NCBI RefSeq assembly: GCF_036826855.1
Contig: NZ_CP104578.1
Location: 4,375,501-4,439,500 of the forward strand
Direction: 5' to 3'
Source of the DNA: Streptomyces sp. SJL17-4
Lineage (GTDB): Bacteria > Actinomycetota > Actinomycetes > Streptomycetales > Streptomycetaceae
Length of the DNA stretch: 64,000 nt
Shown here: piece by piece, positions 21,371 through 30,167 of the stretch
Layout of the letters: each line of letters starts with the position of its first letter
Position numbering within the stretch: position 1 is the first letter of the stretch
Notes under the pieces: model-generated
Database searches by the model: none
The model's input: only the letters and a program-made list of their open reading frames with translations
Told to the model about the DNA's origin: nothing
Translations under genes and position numbers: made by a program

Positions 21371-22837
21371 TCAGCCCCGGCTCTTCAGGACCGCCTTCAT
21401 GACGTCCCTCGCGATCGGGGCGGCGAGGCCGCCACCGCTGATGTCCTCACGCGAGGTGCCGGCCGAGTCCTCGACGATCACGGCGACCGCGACCGGGGAG
21501 CCCTCGGCGGTCTTCGCGTACGAGATGAACCAGGCGTAGGGGCGCTTCGCGTTCTTGTCGCCGTGCTGGGCCGTACCCGTCTTGCCGCCGACCTTGACGC
21601 CGTCCATGTTCAGGTCGGCGTTGCCGCCGGTGCCGTTGGTGACGACGCTCTCCATCATCTGCTGGAGCAGCTGCGCGTTCTCCTGCGAGACCGGGCGGCT
21701 CATCTCCTCCGGCTCGGTCTTCTTGAGCAGGTCGACGTTGGGGGCGCGCAGCTCGTCGATCATGTACGGCTTCATCAGCTTGCCGTCGTTGGCGATCGCC
21801 GCCGTGACCATCGCCATCTGGAGCGGGGTGGTCGCGGTGTTGAACTGGCCGATGGAGGAGAGCGCGTTGCCGCCCCTGTCGGCCTGCTTGTCGTAGACCG
21901 AGGCGGAGGAACGGACCGGGGTGAACTGCTCGGCGTTGAAACCGAACTTCTCGGCCATCTCGACCATCTTGTCGCGGCCGACGTCGTCGCCGAGCTTCGC
22001 GAAGACCGAGTTGCAGGAGATGTCGAGGGCACGCTTCAGGCTGGCGTTGGCGCAGCCCTTGGCGTGGTTGATCATCTCCTTGTTGGAGAGGGGGATCTTC
22101 CAGCCCTCGGGGGTGTCGGTCTTCGCGTCGATGTCCGTGACCTTGCCGTTCTCCAGCGCGGCGGCGGCGGTCACGACCTTGAAGACGGAACCGGGCGGGT
22201 AGATCTCACGGATCGCGCGGTTGAGCTTCGGCTTGCTCTTGTCCTTCTCCAGGGCCACCCAGGCCTTCTCGTCCTTGCCGGAGTAGCCGGCGAAGGAGGA
22301 GGGGTCGTACGAGGGGGTGGAGGCCATCGCGAGGATCTTGCCGGTCTTCGGATCGATGGCGACCACGGCGCCGGTCTTGTTGCCGAGACCCTCGAAGGCG
22401 GCCTTCTGCGCGGCCCCGTTGAGGGTGGTGACGACGTCGCCGCCCTTCTTCTTGTCGCCGGTGAACATGGCGAGCGTGCGGTCGAAGAAGAGCCGGTCGT
22501 CGTTGCCGGTGAGGATGCCGTCCTCGATCTTCTCGATCTGGTTGGCGTCGTAGGCCTGCGAGGCGTAGCCCGTGACCGGGGCCCACATGGGGCCGTCGGT
22601 GTAGGTCCGCTTGAACTTGTAGAACTCGTCCCCGGAGTCGACCGAGCCGGTGATCGGCTTGCCGTCGACGATGATGTTGCCGCGCTCGTTCGCGTAGCGC
22701 TCGATCTGCACCCGGCGGTTCTTGGGGTGGGCGTTCAGCTCGTCGGCGCGGACGAACTGGAGCCAGTTGTCGCGCACGAGCAGGGCGAGGATGAGCAGGC
22801 CGCAGAAGATCGCGACCCGGCGCAGCGGCTTGTTCAC
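21371..22837 (-). CDS. pbpA: Penicillin-binding protein PbpA (class B transpeptidase)
   Basis: 488 aa class B PBP that cross-links peptidoglycan with a SEDS partner. N-terminal membrane anchor (RVAIFCGLLILALLV), dimerisation domain, then the transpeptidase with Ser217 in GSVFK (SxxK), SCN (SxN) and KTGT. Its ATG overlaps the end of the rodA frame by four bases, so SEDS and PBP are translationally coupled, as expected of a working pair. It follows the fhaAB-PP2C-rodA order seen across actinobacteria. Confidence 0.96.
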   Translation of the reverse strand: MNKPLRRVAIFCGLLILALLVRDNWLQFVRADELNAHPKNRRVQIERYANERGNIIVDGKPITGSVDSGDEFYKFKRTYTDGPMWAPVTGYASQAYDANQIEKIEDGILTGNDDRLFFDRTLAMFTGDKKKGGDVVTTLNGAAQKAAFEGLGNKTGAVVAIDPKTGKILAMASTPSYDPSSFAGYSGKDEKAWVALEKDKSKPKLNRAIREIYPPGSVFKVVTAAAALENGKVTDIDAKTDTPEGWKIPLSNKEMINHAKGCANASLKRALDISCNSVFAKLGDDVGRDKMVEMAEKFGFNAEQFTPVRSSASVYDKQADRGGNALSSIGQFNTATTPLQMAMVTAAIANDGKLMKPYMIDELRAPNVDLLKKTEPEEMSRPVSQENAQLLQQMMESVVTNGTGGNADLNMDGVKVGGKTGTAQHGDKNAKRPYAWFISYAKTAEGSPVAVAVIVEDSAGTSREDISGGGLAAPIARDVMKAVLKSRG

Positions 22838-24273
22838 GGACGGACCACCTGGGTCATCTCGGCGTCGGGGGACGGGGCGGGCGCGGGCGCCGGGCGGCGC
22901 GCGGTGTCGCTGATCCGAATCAGGATGCCGATCAGAGCCCAGTTGGCGATCACGGAGGAACCGCCGTACGCGAGGAACGGCATCGTCATACCGGTGAGCG
23001 GGATGAGGCCCATCACACCGCCGGCGACGACGAAGATCTGGAGCGCGAACGCGCCGGAGAGGCCCATCGCGAGCAGCTTGCCGAAGGGGTCGCGGGCGGC
23101 GAGGGAGGTACGGATGCCGCGCTCGACGATCAGTCCGTAGAGGAGCAGGAAGACCATGACGCCGGCCAGCCCGAGCTCCTCGCCGACGGTGGCGAAGATG
23201 AAGTCGGAGTTGGCGGCGAACTGGATCAGGTCGGAGTTGCCCTGGCCGAGACCGGTGCCGAGGATGCCGCCCGAGCCGAAGGACATCAGCACCTGCGACA
23301 TCTGGTCGCAGGCGTTCAGCATGTTCTGGTCGGTGGCCGTCTCCAGACAGCCGAAGGGGTCGAGCCAGGCCGCCACACGGGACTTCACGTGACTGGCCGT
23401 GGAGCCGACGACCGCCGCACCGGCGACCGCCATCAGCAGACCCATGACGATCCAGCTGGTCCGCTCCGTCGCCACGTACAGCATGATCACGAACATGCCG
23501 AAGAACAGCAGCGACGTACCGAGGTCGTTCTCGAAGACCAGGATGAGGAGGCTGACCGCCCAGATCGTGATGATCGGGCCGAGGTCGCGGCCGCGCGGCA
23601 GGTAGAGCCCCATGAAGCGGCGGCTGGCCAGGGCCAGCGCGTCCCGCTTCACCATCAGGTAGCCGGAGAAGAACACCGCCAGGACCAGCTTGGCGAACTC
23701 ACCGGGCTGGATCGAGAAGCCGCCGATGCGGATCCAGATCTTGGCGCCGAAGACGTCCGCGCCGAGGCCCGGGACGAGCGGCAGCAGCAGCAGGATGAGC
23801 GAGACGACCATCGAGATGTACGTGTAGCGCTGGAGGACGCGGTGGTCCTTCAGGAGCAGCAGCACACCCACGAACATGGCGATGCCGATCGCCGAGTACA
23901 TCATCTGGCTGGGGGCGTCCGGGCTGAAGCTCTTGTAGAGCCGCATCGAGGTCGCGATCAGCCGCGGCGACTGGTCCAGCCGCCAGATCAGCACCAGGCC
24001 CATGCCGTTGAGCAGGGTCGCGAGGGGCAGCAGCAGCGGGTCCGAGTACGGGGCCCACTTCCGCACCACGAGGTGGGCGACGCCCGCGAGCAGGGCGAGC
24101 CCGAGTCCGTACCCGAGCATGCCGGCCGGGACCTTGCCGTCCATGGCCAGGCCCACGTTGAGGTAGGCGAACACCGGGATGACGACGGCGAACGCCAGCA
24201 GCGCCAGCTCGGTGTTGCGGCGGCTCGGCGCCTCGATCGCGCCGATGGTGGTCGTGTTGGTGACAACGCTCAT
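22834..24273 (-). CDS. rodA: RodA/FtsW-type SEDS glycosyltransferase
   Basis: 479 aa, about ten to twelve membrane helices. SEDS proteins polymerise lipid II into glycan strands. The conserved regions KIWIRIGGFSIQPGEFAKL, FENDLGTSLLFFGMF and GLGQGNSDLI...NSDFIFATVGEELG are intact, including the Asp/Glu positions important for activity. The tail is short and Pro-rich. Start ATG 24273 has a GGGGGCC sequence nearby. Preceded by the PP2C gene by 26 bases. Confidence 0.95.
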   Translation of the reverse strand: MSVVTNTTTIGAIEAPSRRNTELALLAFAVVIPVFAYLNVGLAMDGKVPAGMLGYGLGLALLAGVAHLVVRKWAPYSDPLLLPLATLLNGMGLVLIWRLDQSPRLIATSMRLYKSFSPDAPSQMMYSAIGIAMFVGVLLLLKDHRVLQRYTYISMVVSLILLLLPLVPGLGADVFGAKIWIRIGGFSIQPGEFAKLVLAVFFSGYLMVKRDALALASRRFMGLYLPRGRDLGPIITIWAVSLLILVFENDLGTSLLFFGMFVIMLYVATERTSWIVMGLLMAVAGAAVVGSTASHVKSRVAAWLDPFGCLETATDQNMLNACDQMSQVLMSFGSGGILGTGLGQGNSDLIQFAANSDFIFATVGEELGLAGVMVFLLLYGLIVERGIRTSLAARDPFGKLLAMGLSGAFALQIFVVAGGVMGLIPLTGMTMPFLAYGGSSVIANWALIGILIRISDTARRPAPAPAPSPDAEMTQVVRP

Positions 24274-24299
24274 GGTGGTGAAAGGCCCCCTACGGGTGC

Positions 24300-25793
24300 T
24301 TACTGCTTGCCGCAGTTCGAGGCCAGCTTCTGCTCCTCCGCGGTGAGGGTGGGACCCGGGGTCGGAGCGGCTGTGGTGGGCTTGGAGTCAGGGGTGGCGG
24401 CGCCGTCCGGCGTCTCGGCCGGCGGCTTGCTCGCCTGGTCGGCCGCCTTCTCGGCGGCGGCCCGGCGCTCCGCGGTCTTCTTGCAGGCCGAGGCCTGCAC
24501 GGCCAGCTCGGCGATCTTCGTCTCCGCCTTGGCGAGGCTGCCGCCCGTGATCGTGTCCTCGACCTGCTTCTGCTGGTACGCGGGCAGGTACTTGAGTTCG
24601 ATCTCGGGGTGGTCCTTCTTGACCTTCGACAGCGACACCCAGGCCAGGTCCTGGCTGATGCCCTGGTACAGCGCCACGTGCTGGTCCTTGGACCCGACGA
24701 AGTACTGGGTCTGGGTCCAGCGCCAGCCGCCGTACAGCCCGCCGCCGATGACGGCGAGGACGAGGACCAGGAAGAAGGAGCGCTTCAGCCACTTGCGGCC
24801 CTTGCGCGGCTTCACGAAGTCGTCGTCGGTGTACGACTCGAAGGAGCCCTGCGGGGGCATTCCGCCGTAGCCGTGGTCGTCGCCGCTTCCGGGCGGGCCG
24901 AACCCGCCGGCGGGCGGCTGCTGGTGCGGGGCCGGGCGGCCGAGGCCGGAGGCGCGGCCGGCCGGGGTCTGCATCGCGCCGCCGTCGTTCAGCTGGGCGG
25001 CCTGGTTCTCGGCGACGGCGCCCACGATGACCGGGGTGTCGCTGAGGTGACCGGCGAGGGTGTCGCCGCCGTCGACGTCCAGGACGTCGGCGACGATCAC
25101 CGTGATGTTGTCGGGGCCGCCGCCGCGCAGGGCGAGCTGGATCAGCTCCTGCACGGTCTCCTGCGGGCCCTGGTAGCTGGCGAGGGTGTCTTCGAGCGTC
25201 TGGTGAGAGACCACGCCGGACAGGCCGTCGGAGCAGATCAGATAGCGGTCGCCGGCCCGGACCTCACGGATGGAGAGGTCGGGTTCGACGTGGTCGCCGC
25301 TGCCGAGCGCGCGCATGAGGAGCGAGCGCTGCGGGTGGGTGGTGGCCTCTTCCTCGGTGATCCGGCCCTCGTCGACGAGCCGCTGGACCCAGGTGTGGTC
25401 CTGCGTGATCTGGGTCAGCACACCGTCCCGGAGGAGGTAGGCGCGCGAGTCGCCGACGTGCACGAGCCCGAGCCGCTGGCCGGTCCACAGCAGGGCGGTG
25501 AGCGTCGTGCCCATGCCCTCCAGCTGCGGGTCCTCCTCGACCATCATCCGGAGCTGGTCGTTGGCGCGCTGCACCGCCGTACCGAGCGAGGTGAGGATGT
25601 CGGAGCCGGGCACGTCGTCGTCGAGCGTGACGAGGGTGGAGATCACCTCGGAGGAGGCGACCTCACCGGCGGCCTGGCCGCCCATGCCGTCGGCGATGGC
25701 GAGCAGCCGGGGCCCGGCGTAGCCCGAGTCCTCGTTGCCCTCGCGGATCATGCCCTTGTGCGAGCCCGCGGCGAATCGCAGAGACAGAGTCAT
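24300..25793 (-). CDS. PP2C-family Ser/Thr phosphatase (PstP-like)
   Basis: 497 aa from ATG 25793. This removes phosphates placed by PknB and related kinases. Phosphatase motifs in order: GNEDSGYAG, ADGMGGQAAGE, HVGDSRAYLLRDG, ICSDGLSG, GGGPDNITVIVADV. A Pro/Gln linker follows, then one membrane helix (SFFLVLVLAVIGGGLYGGWRW) and a 140-residue extracytoplasmic tail of unknown role (SKVKKDHPEIELKYLPAYQ). In-frame GTG codons at 25844 and 25853 could add 17 or 20 residues; a GGAGG lies nine bases before 25844, so that start is possible. Confidence 0.95.
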   Translation of the reverse strand: MTLSLRFAAGSHKGMIREGNEDSGYAGPRLLAIADGMGGQAAGEVASSEVISTLVTLDDDVPGSDILTSLGTAVQRANDQLRMMVEEDPQLEGMGTTLTALLWTGQRLGLVHVGDSRAYLLRDGVLTQITQDHTWVQRLVDEGRITEEEATTHPQRSLLMRALGSGDHVEPDLSIREVRAGDRYLICSDGLSGVVSHQTLEDTLASYQGPQETVQELIQLALRGGGPDNITVIVADVLDVDGGDTLAGHLSDTPVIVGAVAENQAAQLNDGGAMQTPAGRASGLGRPAPHQQPPAGGFGPPGSGDDHGYGGMPPQGSFESYTDDDFVKPRKGRKWLKRSFFLVLVLAVIGGGLYGGWRWTQTQYFVGSKDQHVALYQGISQDLAWVSLSKVKKDHPEIELKYLPAYQQKQVEDTITGGSLAKAETKIAELAVQASACKKTAERRAAAEKAADQASKPPAETPDGAATPDSKPTTAAPTPGPTLTAEEQKLASNCGKQ

Positions 25794-25856
25794 GCGCACC
25801 TGCCCTGTCGACGCTGCATCGGGGTACAGCCGGTCTCGACCCACACTGCCCACCCT

Positions 25857-25901
25857 CCGGTCGCTCCGGTCACGCCGGTCGCTCCAGTCGCTCCGGTCGG
25901 G
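25857..25901. repeat. 9-bp tandem repeat upstream of PP2C gene
   Basis: Five imperfect copies of CCGGTCGCT. They lie in the fhaB-PP2C gap, just before the phosphatase start. Probably slipped-strand expansion. Confidence 0.7.
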
Positions 25902-25972
25902 AGCCCGGCACGGCCTGTGGCGGGGACCTTCCCGACTCGCTCGCTCCGCTCGCGCCTATTCATGATGTAGCA

Positions 25973-26497
25973 CTACTTCCGCAGCTCGATGACGGTCTTG
26001 CCGATGCGGATCGGCGCGCCCAGCGGAATGGGTGTGGCGGTGGTGAGGCGGGTCCGGTCGAGATACGTGCCGTTCGTGGACCCGAGATCCTCGACGATCC
26101 ACTGGCCGTCCCGGTCCGGGTAGATCCTGGCGTGCCTGCTGGACGCGTAGTCGTCGTCCAGCACGATCGTCGAATCGTGGGCCCGGCCCAGCGTGATCGT
26201 CTGCCCCTGGAGGGCGACGGTCGTGCCGGTGAGGGTGCCCTCGGACACGACCAGCTTGGTCGGGGCGCCGCGGCGCTGCCGCCCACCGCCCGCGGTCTGC
26301 TGGCCGCGCTGCTGCGGAGGCGCGGCGGCCTGCCGCGCCTGCTGCTGCTGGGGTCGCGCCTCCTGGCGCCGTGAACCGCGCTGGGTGACCCGCGTACCGA
26401 AGAGGTCGCTGCGGATGACCTGGACGGCCACGATGACGAACAGCCACAGAACGGCCAGGAAACCCAACCGCATGACCGTCAGGGTCAGCTCTGACAT
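25973..26497 (-). CDS. fhaB: FHA-domain protein FhaB
   Basis: 174 aa. N-terminal membrane helix (LGFLAVLWLFVIVAVQVI), a Gln/Arg-rich linker (about 30-75), then an FHA domain that binds phosphothreonine: ITLGRAHDSTIVLDDDYASSRHARI...LGSTNGTYLD. FhaB (FipA partner in mycobacteria) connects PknA/B signalling to division. It lies ten bases downstream of fhaA. Confidence 0.94.
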   Translation of the reverse strand: MSELTLTVMRLGFLAVLWLFVIVAVQVIRSDLFGTRVTQRGSRRQEARPQQQQARQAAAPPQQRGQQTAGGGRQRRGAPTKLVVSEGTLTGTTVALQGQTITLGRAHDSTIVLDDDYASSRHARIYPDRDGQWIVEDLGSTNGTYLDRTRLTTATPIPLGAPIRIGKTVIELRK

Positions 26498-26507
26498 TGC
26501 CCCCGCT

Positions 26508-27377
26508 TCACCCTTCGGCTTGCCGGTAAACGATGGTGGTGCTGCCCACGACGATCCGCGAGCCGTCGCGGAGCGTAGCGCGGGTGGTGTGCTGCCCGTC
26601 CACCACGATGCCGTTGGTGGATCCCAGATCCTGGATCGTCGAGGGCGTTCCGGTCCGGATCTCGCAGTGCCGGCGGGAGACGCCGGGATCGTCGATCCTC
26701 ACGTCCGCGTCGGTGCTGCGGCCGAGGACCAGGGTCGGGCGGGAGATCTGATGGCGGTTGCCGTTGATCTCGATCCAGCGGCGCACCTGGGTGCCCGCTC
26801 CCCCGTGCGTACCGGGGCCGGGGGCCGTGGGACGGCCCGCGGCAGCCGCCGCCGGCCGGGGGCCGGGGGCGCCGGGGGGCGGGGAGGCGGGCATGGGCGG
26901 GGCGCCGGCCGGGGGGTACCCGTATCCGCCGCGGCCCTGGCCCTGGTGCTGCTGCTGGTGAGGCTGCTGCTGGCCGCCCGCGGGCGGCTGAGACTGTGAC
27001 GTACTCGACGCCAGGGTGCGGCTGCGGACGCGGTACAGACCGGTGTCGAGGTCCTCGGCCTTCTCCAGGTGGACCTTGATCGGCCCCATGAAGGTGTACC
27101 GCTGCTGCTTCGCGTAGTCCCTGACCAGGCCGGCGAGCTCGTCGCCGAGCTGGCCCGAGTAGGGGCTGAGGCGCTCGTAGTCCGGCGCGCTCAGCTCCAC
27201 GATGAAGTCGTTGGGGACGACGGTCCGCTCACGGTTCCAGATCTGCGCGTTGTTGTCGCACTCGCGCTGGAGTGCGCCCGCGATCTCGACCGGCTGGACC
27301 TCGGACTTGAAGACCTTGGCGAAGGTGCCGTTGACCAGACCTTCGAGACGCTGCTCGAAACGCTTCATGACTCCCAT
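26508..27377 (-). CDS. fhaA: FHA-domain protein FhaA (DUF3662)
   Basis: 289 aa. N-terminal DUF3662 domain (MKRFEQRLEGLVNGTFAKVFKSEVQPVEIAGALQRECD, about 1-120), a Gln/Pro/Gly-rich linker, and a C-terminal FHA domain with LVLGRSTDADVRIDDPGVSRRHCEI and DLGSTNGIVVDG. FhaA binds phosphorylated MviN/PknB partners in mycobacteria and controls peptidoglycan synthesis at poles and septa. First gene of the minus-strand operon; ATG follows GGAGGTGCCCC. Confidence 0.95.
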   Translation of the reverse strand: MGVMKRFEQRLEGLVNGTFAKVFKSEVQPVEIAGALQRECDNNAQIWNRERTVVPNDFIVELSAPDYERLSPYSGQLGDELAGLVRDYAKQQRYTFMGPIKVHLEKAEDLDTGLYRVRSRTLASSTSQSQPPAGGQQQPHQQQHQGQGRGGYGYPPAGAPPMPASPPPGAPGPRPAAAAAGRPTAPGPGTHGGAGTQVRRWIEINGNRHQISRPTLVLGRSTDADVRIDDPGVSRRHCEIRTGTPSTIQDLGSTNGIVVDGQHTTRATLRDGSRIVVGSTTIVYRQAEG

Positions 27378-27962
27378 GGGGCACCTCCTCCGTCGTTGTC
27401 GTCCTGGTACTGCTTACTGATCGTATCCACGCGTCGGGAAATCGGCTGGTTCCCCTTCTCTGCCCTGTGGACGAGTGTCACCTCTCACAAGCTTTCCCCA
27501 CGGATCGTAGAGGCGGCCTGTGGACAGTGTCCCGCACCCGGCTGTGGGAGCGGGGGCTCGGTCGAGGTCTGGGGGTGGATCGGGTCGATCCGGGGGTATT
27601 CGAGGTCGATTCGAGGCCGGGCGGGGGGCGGTCGGCAGCCGGTCCAGGGGTGGTTCGCGGCGGTTCGGGGCTGGTCCTGTGTGATCCGTCTCCTTCTTCC
27701 CGTTTCTCTCTCTTCTCCCCCTTCTTCCTCTTCATCCCTCTCCCTTCCCTCCCGTCTCCCTCCCGTCTCCCTCCTGTCCCCCCTCATCTCGCGTCCTTCC
27801 CGCACCGTGCTTCCCGCCTCCGTACTGCTGTCCCTCCCTCACCTTGGTCTGCGTGAGCGGAGGCCAAACAACGGATGTGAATCCACGGTCTGCGACGTGC
27901 TAATCTTCTGATGTCGCCAGGCGCTCGCACCGCAAAGTGAGAGAGTCCGGAGCACACCCAAT
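27378..27962. other. 585-bp intergenic region fhaA / tRNA-Leu
   Basis: No supported gene. It contains the fhaA promoter region, two DnaA-box-like sites (TGTGGACGA 27466-27474; TGTGGACAG 27519-27527), a purine-rich segment with repeats of GGTCGATCC/GAGGTCGATTC (27560-27620), and a strongly pyrimidine-biased tract at about 27688-27790 (see findings). A TAATCT at 27901-27906 is a possible -10 for the tRNA. Confidence 0.6.
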
Positions 27963-28049
27963 GCGCGGGTGGCGGAATAGGCAGACGCGCTGGATTCAGG
28001 TTCCAGTGCCCGAAAGGGCGTGGGGGTTCAACTCCCCCCTCGCGCACCA
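27963..28049 (+). tRNA. tRNA-Leu(CAG)
   Basis: 87 nt with a long variable arm (class II tRNA). Acceptor GCGCGGG (27963-27969) pairs with CTCGCGC (28039-28045), one G-U. Anticodon CAG at 27997-27999. Unlike the Ile and Ala tRNAs here, CCA is encoded (28047-28049). Confidence 0.96.
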
Positions 28050-28070
28050 GTTCAACTCGGGAAACCGAGG

Positions 28071-28106
28071 AAACGGTCGGCATCGTGATCACGATGCCGA
28101 TCGTTT
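28071..28106 (+). terminator. Terminator after tRNA-Leu
   Basis: A near-perfect 36-bp inverted repeat (28071-28106, one G-U), central part CGGCATCG/CGATGCCG, followed by TTCGTTTAT. Confidence 0.8.
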
Positions 28107-28186
28107 CGTTTATCCCCTGCTTGCTGTGTGTCCGTGGTGGGCGTGTGGTCTTGGTGGGGTGTGAGGTAGTTCGCACAGGGGAACGC

Positions 28187-28218
28187 GAGAGGGGCCCGGC
28201 TGATGCCGGGCCCCTCTC
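28187..28218 (-). terminator. Terminator of the initiator tRNA gene
   Basis: 14-bp stem GAGAGGGGCCCGGC (28187-28200) with GCCGGGCCCCTCTC (28205-28218), loop TGAT. It lies six bases beyond the 3' end of the minus-strand tRNA. Confidence 0.75.
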
Positions 28219-28224
28219 TTCTCG

Positions 28225-28298
28225 TAGCGGGGACAGGATTTGAACCTGCGACCTCTGGGTTATGAGCCCAGCGAGCTACCGAGCTGCTCCACCCCGCG
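28225..28298 (-). tRNA. Initiator tRNA-fMet(CAT)
   Basis: 74-nt cloverleaf, anticodon CAT (complement of 28262-28264). The first acceptor pair is unpaired (C1 with U72), and the anticodon stem has three consecutive G-C pairs (GGG/CCC next to the loop); both are hallmarks of bacterial initiator tRNA. CCA is not encoded. Confidence 0.95.
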
Positions 28299-28357
28299 TC
28301 GGTGATGCCACTCTACACAGGTCCACGCCTGTCCCCTCCCACGTGCCATGACCAACG

Positions 28358-29014
28358 TCACACCGGCCTGCGGATTCCCGTCTGGCGGAGCAAGGACGTG
28401 GGGCCGTGCCCGGTGAGCAGCCGGGTGTCCTCCGGGCAGAGGCCGGTGACCATGCGGAGGGAGTCCTCCATGCTCGTCGGGTTGGCGGTGGGCGCGTCCG
28501 CGCGTCCCCGGCCGCTCGCGAGCAGGGTGTCGCCGGTGGCGAGCAGCGGCTCGTCGCCGCCGTCGAAGCGGAACATCACCGAGCCGCTGGTGTGGCCGGG
28601 GGTGTGCAGCACGGTCACGGTGCCGGCGGCGAAGGTCAGCTCACCGCCCCGCTCGGGGAGTTCGCGCACCTCGTCGGGCTCCCGGTCCGGGTGGCCGACG
28701 AGCAGGTCGCGTGGGAACGAGTCGGGCAGCCCCCGGGCGGGAGCACCGAGTTGGTAGCGGTCGGCCGGGTGGATCCAGGCCGGGACGCCGTAGTGCCGGG
28801 AGAGCGGTACGGCGTCCCAGGTGTGGTCCATGTGGCCGTGGGTGATGAGGATGGCCTCGGGTTCGAGGCGGTGGGTGCGGACGGCCCGTAGGACCGCCTC
28901 GCGGGAGTCGTGACCGGGGTCGATGACGAGGCAGGGATGTCCCGGGCCGGCGGCGACGATGTGGACGTTCGTTCCGAACGTGCCGGTGGCGGCGGACAGG
29001 ACGAGCATGCGCAT
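28358..29014 (-). CDS. MBL-fold metallo-hydrolase
   Basis: 218 aa. Metallo-beta-lactamase fold: motif 2 THGHMDHTWD (HxHxDH), His in LHTPGHTSGS and Asp in ATGDTLLASG. These bind two metals, as in glyoxalase II-type hydrolases. Start ATG 29014 has GGAGG nine bases before it; an in-frame ATG at 29008 is less likely. Cytoplasmic. Substrate unknown. Probably co-transcribed with the aldo/keto reductase 19 bases upstream. Confidence 0.92.
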   Translation of the reverse strand: MRMLVLSAATGTFGTNVHIVAAGPGHPCLVIDPGHDSREAVLRAVRTHRLEPEAILITHGHMDHTWDAVPLSRHYGVPAWIHPADRYQLGAPARGLPDSFPRDLLVGHPDREPDEVRELPERGGELTFAAGTVTVLHTPGHTSGSVMFRFDGGDEPLLATGDTLLASGRGRADAPTANPTSMEDSLRMVTGLCPEDTRLLTGHGPTSLLRQTGIRRPV

Positions 29015-29033
29015 GGCTTGAGCCTCCGTACGT

Positions 29034-29990
29034 TCAGCGCGCGCCGACCGGTTCCGGCAGTGCGGCCAGTTCGGCCAGGGCCTGCGGCGGGAGGGTCAGG
29101 GAGCCGGCTGCGACGTTGTCCTCCAGGTAGCGGCGGGTCTTGGTGCCCGGGATGACGCCCACGTGCTCGCCCTGGGCCAGCACCCAGGCGATCGCCACCT
29201 GGGCGACGGTCGCGCCGAGGCTGTCGGCCAGGGTCCGTACCCCGTCGACGATCGCCTGGTTGGCGGTGAGGGCCTCGGGCTGGAACCGCGGGATCCGGTG
29301 CCGTCCGTCGGCCGTCGGCAGGTCCTGCGGGCTGCTGATCAGGCCGGACAGGAAGCCCCGGCCGAGCGGGGCGAACGCGATGAACGCGATGCCCTCGTGC
29401 CCGCAGTACTCCACCACGCCGTCCTTCAGGGCGTCCCGGCTCCCCAGCGACAGCTCGCTCTGTACGGACGCCACCGGGTGGACCGCGTGTGCCCGGCCGA
29501 TCTCCGCCACCGACGCCTCGGAGAGACCGAGCGCACCGAGCTTGCCCTCCTTCACCAGCTCCGCGAGCGCGCCCCAGCTCTCCTCGACCGGAACCTCGGG
29601 GTCGATACGGTGCAGCTGGTAGAGGTCGATGTGGTCCACGCCGAGCCGTCGCAGGCTCGCGTCGACGGCGGCGCGCAGATGCGCGGGGCGGCCGTCGCGG
29701 TGGCTCTTGTACGTGGCCGGGTCGTCGACGACGATCCCGCCCTTCGTGGCGAGCAGGGCCCTCTCGCGGTGGCCCTTGAGTGCCTTGCCGACCAGTAGTT
29801 CGTTGGTGAACGGGCCGTACTGGTCGGCCGTGTCGATCAGGTCGACGCCGAGGTCGAGGGCGTGCCGTACGACCGCGACGGACTCGCTGTCGTCCCGGCC
29901 CAGCTCGTCGTAACCCCACGACATGCCCATGCAGCCGATGCCGACGGCCGCGAAGGTCCGCTGTGAGCCGCCCAGTTGGATCCTGCGCAT
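29034..29990 (-). CDS. Aldo/keto reductase
   Basis: 318 aa NADPH-dependent oxidoreductase with the TIM-barrel fold. The catalytic tetrad is visible: Asp and Tyr in DTADQYGPF, Lys in ATKGG, His in YQLHRID. The cofactor loop SQSELSLGSR-like region and IPGTKTRRYLEDN are present. ATG 29990 and GTG 30002 are both possible; the second has GAGAGGCG closer. It is divergent from a MarR regulator and likely controlled by it. Substrate unknown. Confidence 0.92.
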   Translation of the reverse strand: MRRIQLGGSQRTFAAVGIGCMGMSWGYDELGRDDSESVAVVRHALDLGVDLIDTADQYGPFTNELLVGKALKGHRERALLATKGGIVVDDPATYKSHRDGRPAHLRAAVDASLRRLGVDHIDLYQLHRIDPEVPVEESWGALAELVKEGKLGALGLSEASVAEIGRAHAVHPVASVQSELSLGSRDALKDGVVEYCGHEGIAFIAFAPLGRGFLSGLISSPQDLPTADGRHRIPRFQPEALTANQAIVDGVRTLADSLGATVAQVAIAWVLAQGEHVGVIPGTKTRRYLEDNVAAGSLTLPPQALAELAALPEPVGAR

Positions 29991-30010
29991 CGTCGTGCGC
30001 ACCGCCTCTC

Positions 30011-30066
30011 CCGTTGCTCGTCGTCCGTTGCGTGTTACCCGTTGCGTGTTATCCGTTGCGTATAGG
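30011..30066. repeat. 14-bp tandem repeat upstream of the aldo/keto reductase
   Basis: Four copies of CCGTTGCGTGTTAY: 30011-30024 (degenerate), 30025-30038, 30039-30052, and 30053-30066 (degenerate end). It lies between the reductase start and the candidate MarR operator. Confidence 0.8.
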
Positions 30067-30078
30067 CAGAACTCTGCC
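30065..30078. promoter_or_regulatory. Candidate MarR operator
   Basis: GGCAGA-AC-TCTGCC is a palindrome with a two-base centre, placed between divergent marR and reductase genes. A second inverted pair ACAGAG (30121-30126) and CTCTGT (30143-30148) lies 22 bp centre to centre, also between the genes. Confidence 0.5.
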
Positions 30079-30167
30079 ATAGGGGAGGGATGGATCATAG
30101 AGGCAGGCTTCTTTTGTGTGACAGAGGTCTGGCATGTTCGTTCTCTGTCTTATGCGAGACTGTTGAT

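Noticed and set aside
23380..23395. TTCACGTGA in rodA as a parS site
   Set aside because: Only the central nine bases match; the flanks differ from GTTTCACGTGAAAC at four positions.
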